Shown: one piece after another, positions 5,878-6,357 of the stretch
How positions within the stretch are numbered: position 1 is the stretch's first letter
How the letters are laid out: each line of letters opens with the position of its first letter
The notes under the pieces: model-generated
Seen by the model: only the letters and a program-made list of their open reading frames with translations
What the model was told of the DNA's origin: nothing
The model's database searches: none
Source of the DNA: Bacillota bacterium
Lineage (GTDB): Bacteria; Bacillota; Tb-RUG-66
Direction: 5' to 3'
Length of the DNA stretch: 6,357 nucleotides
Assembly: GCA_016288255.1 (NCBI GenBank)
Contig: JAEEYS010000107.1
Coordinates: forward strand, 1 to 6,357
Position numbers and translations under genes: made by a program

Positions 5878-6357
5878 GCGGCTCTCCCCCTTCCAGATAA
5901 GTTATTTTTACCATTTCTTTTGTTTCTTCCGTGATTTTATAGTTTTCCTCTTCCGCCAGTCCCACCAGCCAGACGATCTGCTCCCCGTCTGCCAAGATCG
6001 GCCAGGTATCCCGTTTTTCCTTCGGTATCTTTTTATCAATAAAGATATCCTTGATCTTTTTGTTCCCCTTAAGCCCCAAAGGCATCATTTTGTCTCCCGG
6101 CTTTCTGTAGCGTAAGAGAAGAGACTTATTTCTTATTTTATCATAATCTATATAAATGCAGTATGTATTTTTTCCCTGAAGCCAAATTTTTTCCGTTTCC
6201 GGTTTTCTTAAGAGCCGCTTCACACAGAGAAACGCCCCGTTTTCAAGGGGTGTCGTCCCGCCGATCTTTACGACTGCTTCATAAAAGGAATCGGATTCTC
6301 TCTCTTTCTCCGTTTTTTTTGCCAATTTGATCCTGTCATACTGATTGACGGCAGCAA
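5867..6357 (-). CDS. tilS: tRNA(Ile)-lysidine synthetase, C-terminal part (open at right edge)
   Basis: Changes the wobble cytidine of the CAU-anticodon isoleucine tRNA to lysidine, using ATP and lysine, so that it reads AUA codons. Essential in most bacteria. The last 162 residues are visible, reading in from the right edge; the N-terminal PP-loop ATPase domain (SGGxDS motif) is outside the window. The recognisable part is the TilS C-terminal domain: LRYRKPGDKMMPLGL, then KGNKKIKDIFIDKKIPKEKR, then DTWPILADGEQIVWLVGLAEEENYKI, in the family's order. The apparent start codon at 6325 is internal, because the frame stays open to the edge (AAVNQYDRIK precedes it). The TGA stop at 5867-5869 lies inside the start region of hpt, giving the tilS-hpt overlap often found in Bacillota. 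Confidence 0.94.
   Translation of the reverse strand, partial: AAVNQYDRIKLAKKTEKERESDSFYEAVVKIGGTTPLENGAFLCVKRLLRKPETEKIWLQGKNTYCIYIDYDKIRNKSLLLRYRKPGDKMMPLGLKGNKKIKDIFIDKKIPKEKRDTWPILADGEQIVWLVGLAEEENYKITEETKEMVKITYLEGGEPLDP

Overview
The window looks like a core chromosomal segment of a low-to-moderate G+C Bacillota, most likely class Clostridia. The basis is the tilS-hpt-ftsH block followed by birA and dusB, strong AAAGGAGG-type ribosome binding sites, use of TTG starts, and A/T-rich intergenic regions with sigma-A-type promoters and T-tract terminators. A genus cannot be named from this sequence. Every supported gene is on the minus strand, so transcription runs from high to low coordinates.

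In transcription order: the 3' end of tilS (tRNA-Ile lysidine synthetase, open at the right edge) overlaps hpt (hypoxanthine phosphoribosyltransferase) by 11 bases. A 216-base gap follows (5116-5331). It carries a near-consensus extended -10 promoter, an A/T-rich leader with a 13-base direct repeat, a small hairpin and a possible second promoter. Then comes ftsH (membrane AAA+ zinc protease), closed by a strong intrinsic terminator. A second gap (2905-3135) holds that terminator and a candidate promoter. It leads into an accessory-looking gene for an XRE-type regulator with four predicted membrane segments, which contains a strong internal Shine-Dalgarno/ATG. After 29 bases comes an unrecognised 230-residue protein, and 13 bases later birA (biotin ligase/biotin repressor). 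birA ends in a compact terminator that includes part of its stop codon. dusB (tRNA-dihydrouridine synthase) starts about 50 bases beyond and runs off the left edge.

The conserved genes are housekeeping: tRNA modification (tilS, dusB), purine salvage (hpt), membrane protein quality control (ftsH), and biotin attachment and regulation (birA). The two less ordinary genes, the membrane-anchored HTH regulator and the unknown protein, sit between the ftsH terminator and birA. They may form one transcript with birA. No CRISPR array, insertion sequence, tRNA, rRNA or prophage signal was seen, and no clear new system. The best leads are the possible dual-product HTH/membrane gene, the unknown gene beside birA, and the ftsH leader. 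No gene-free stretch exceeds 300 bases.
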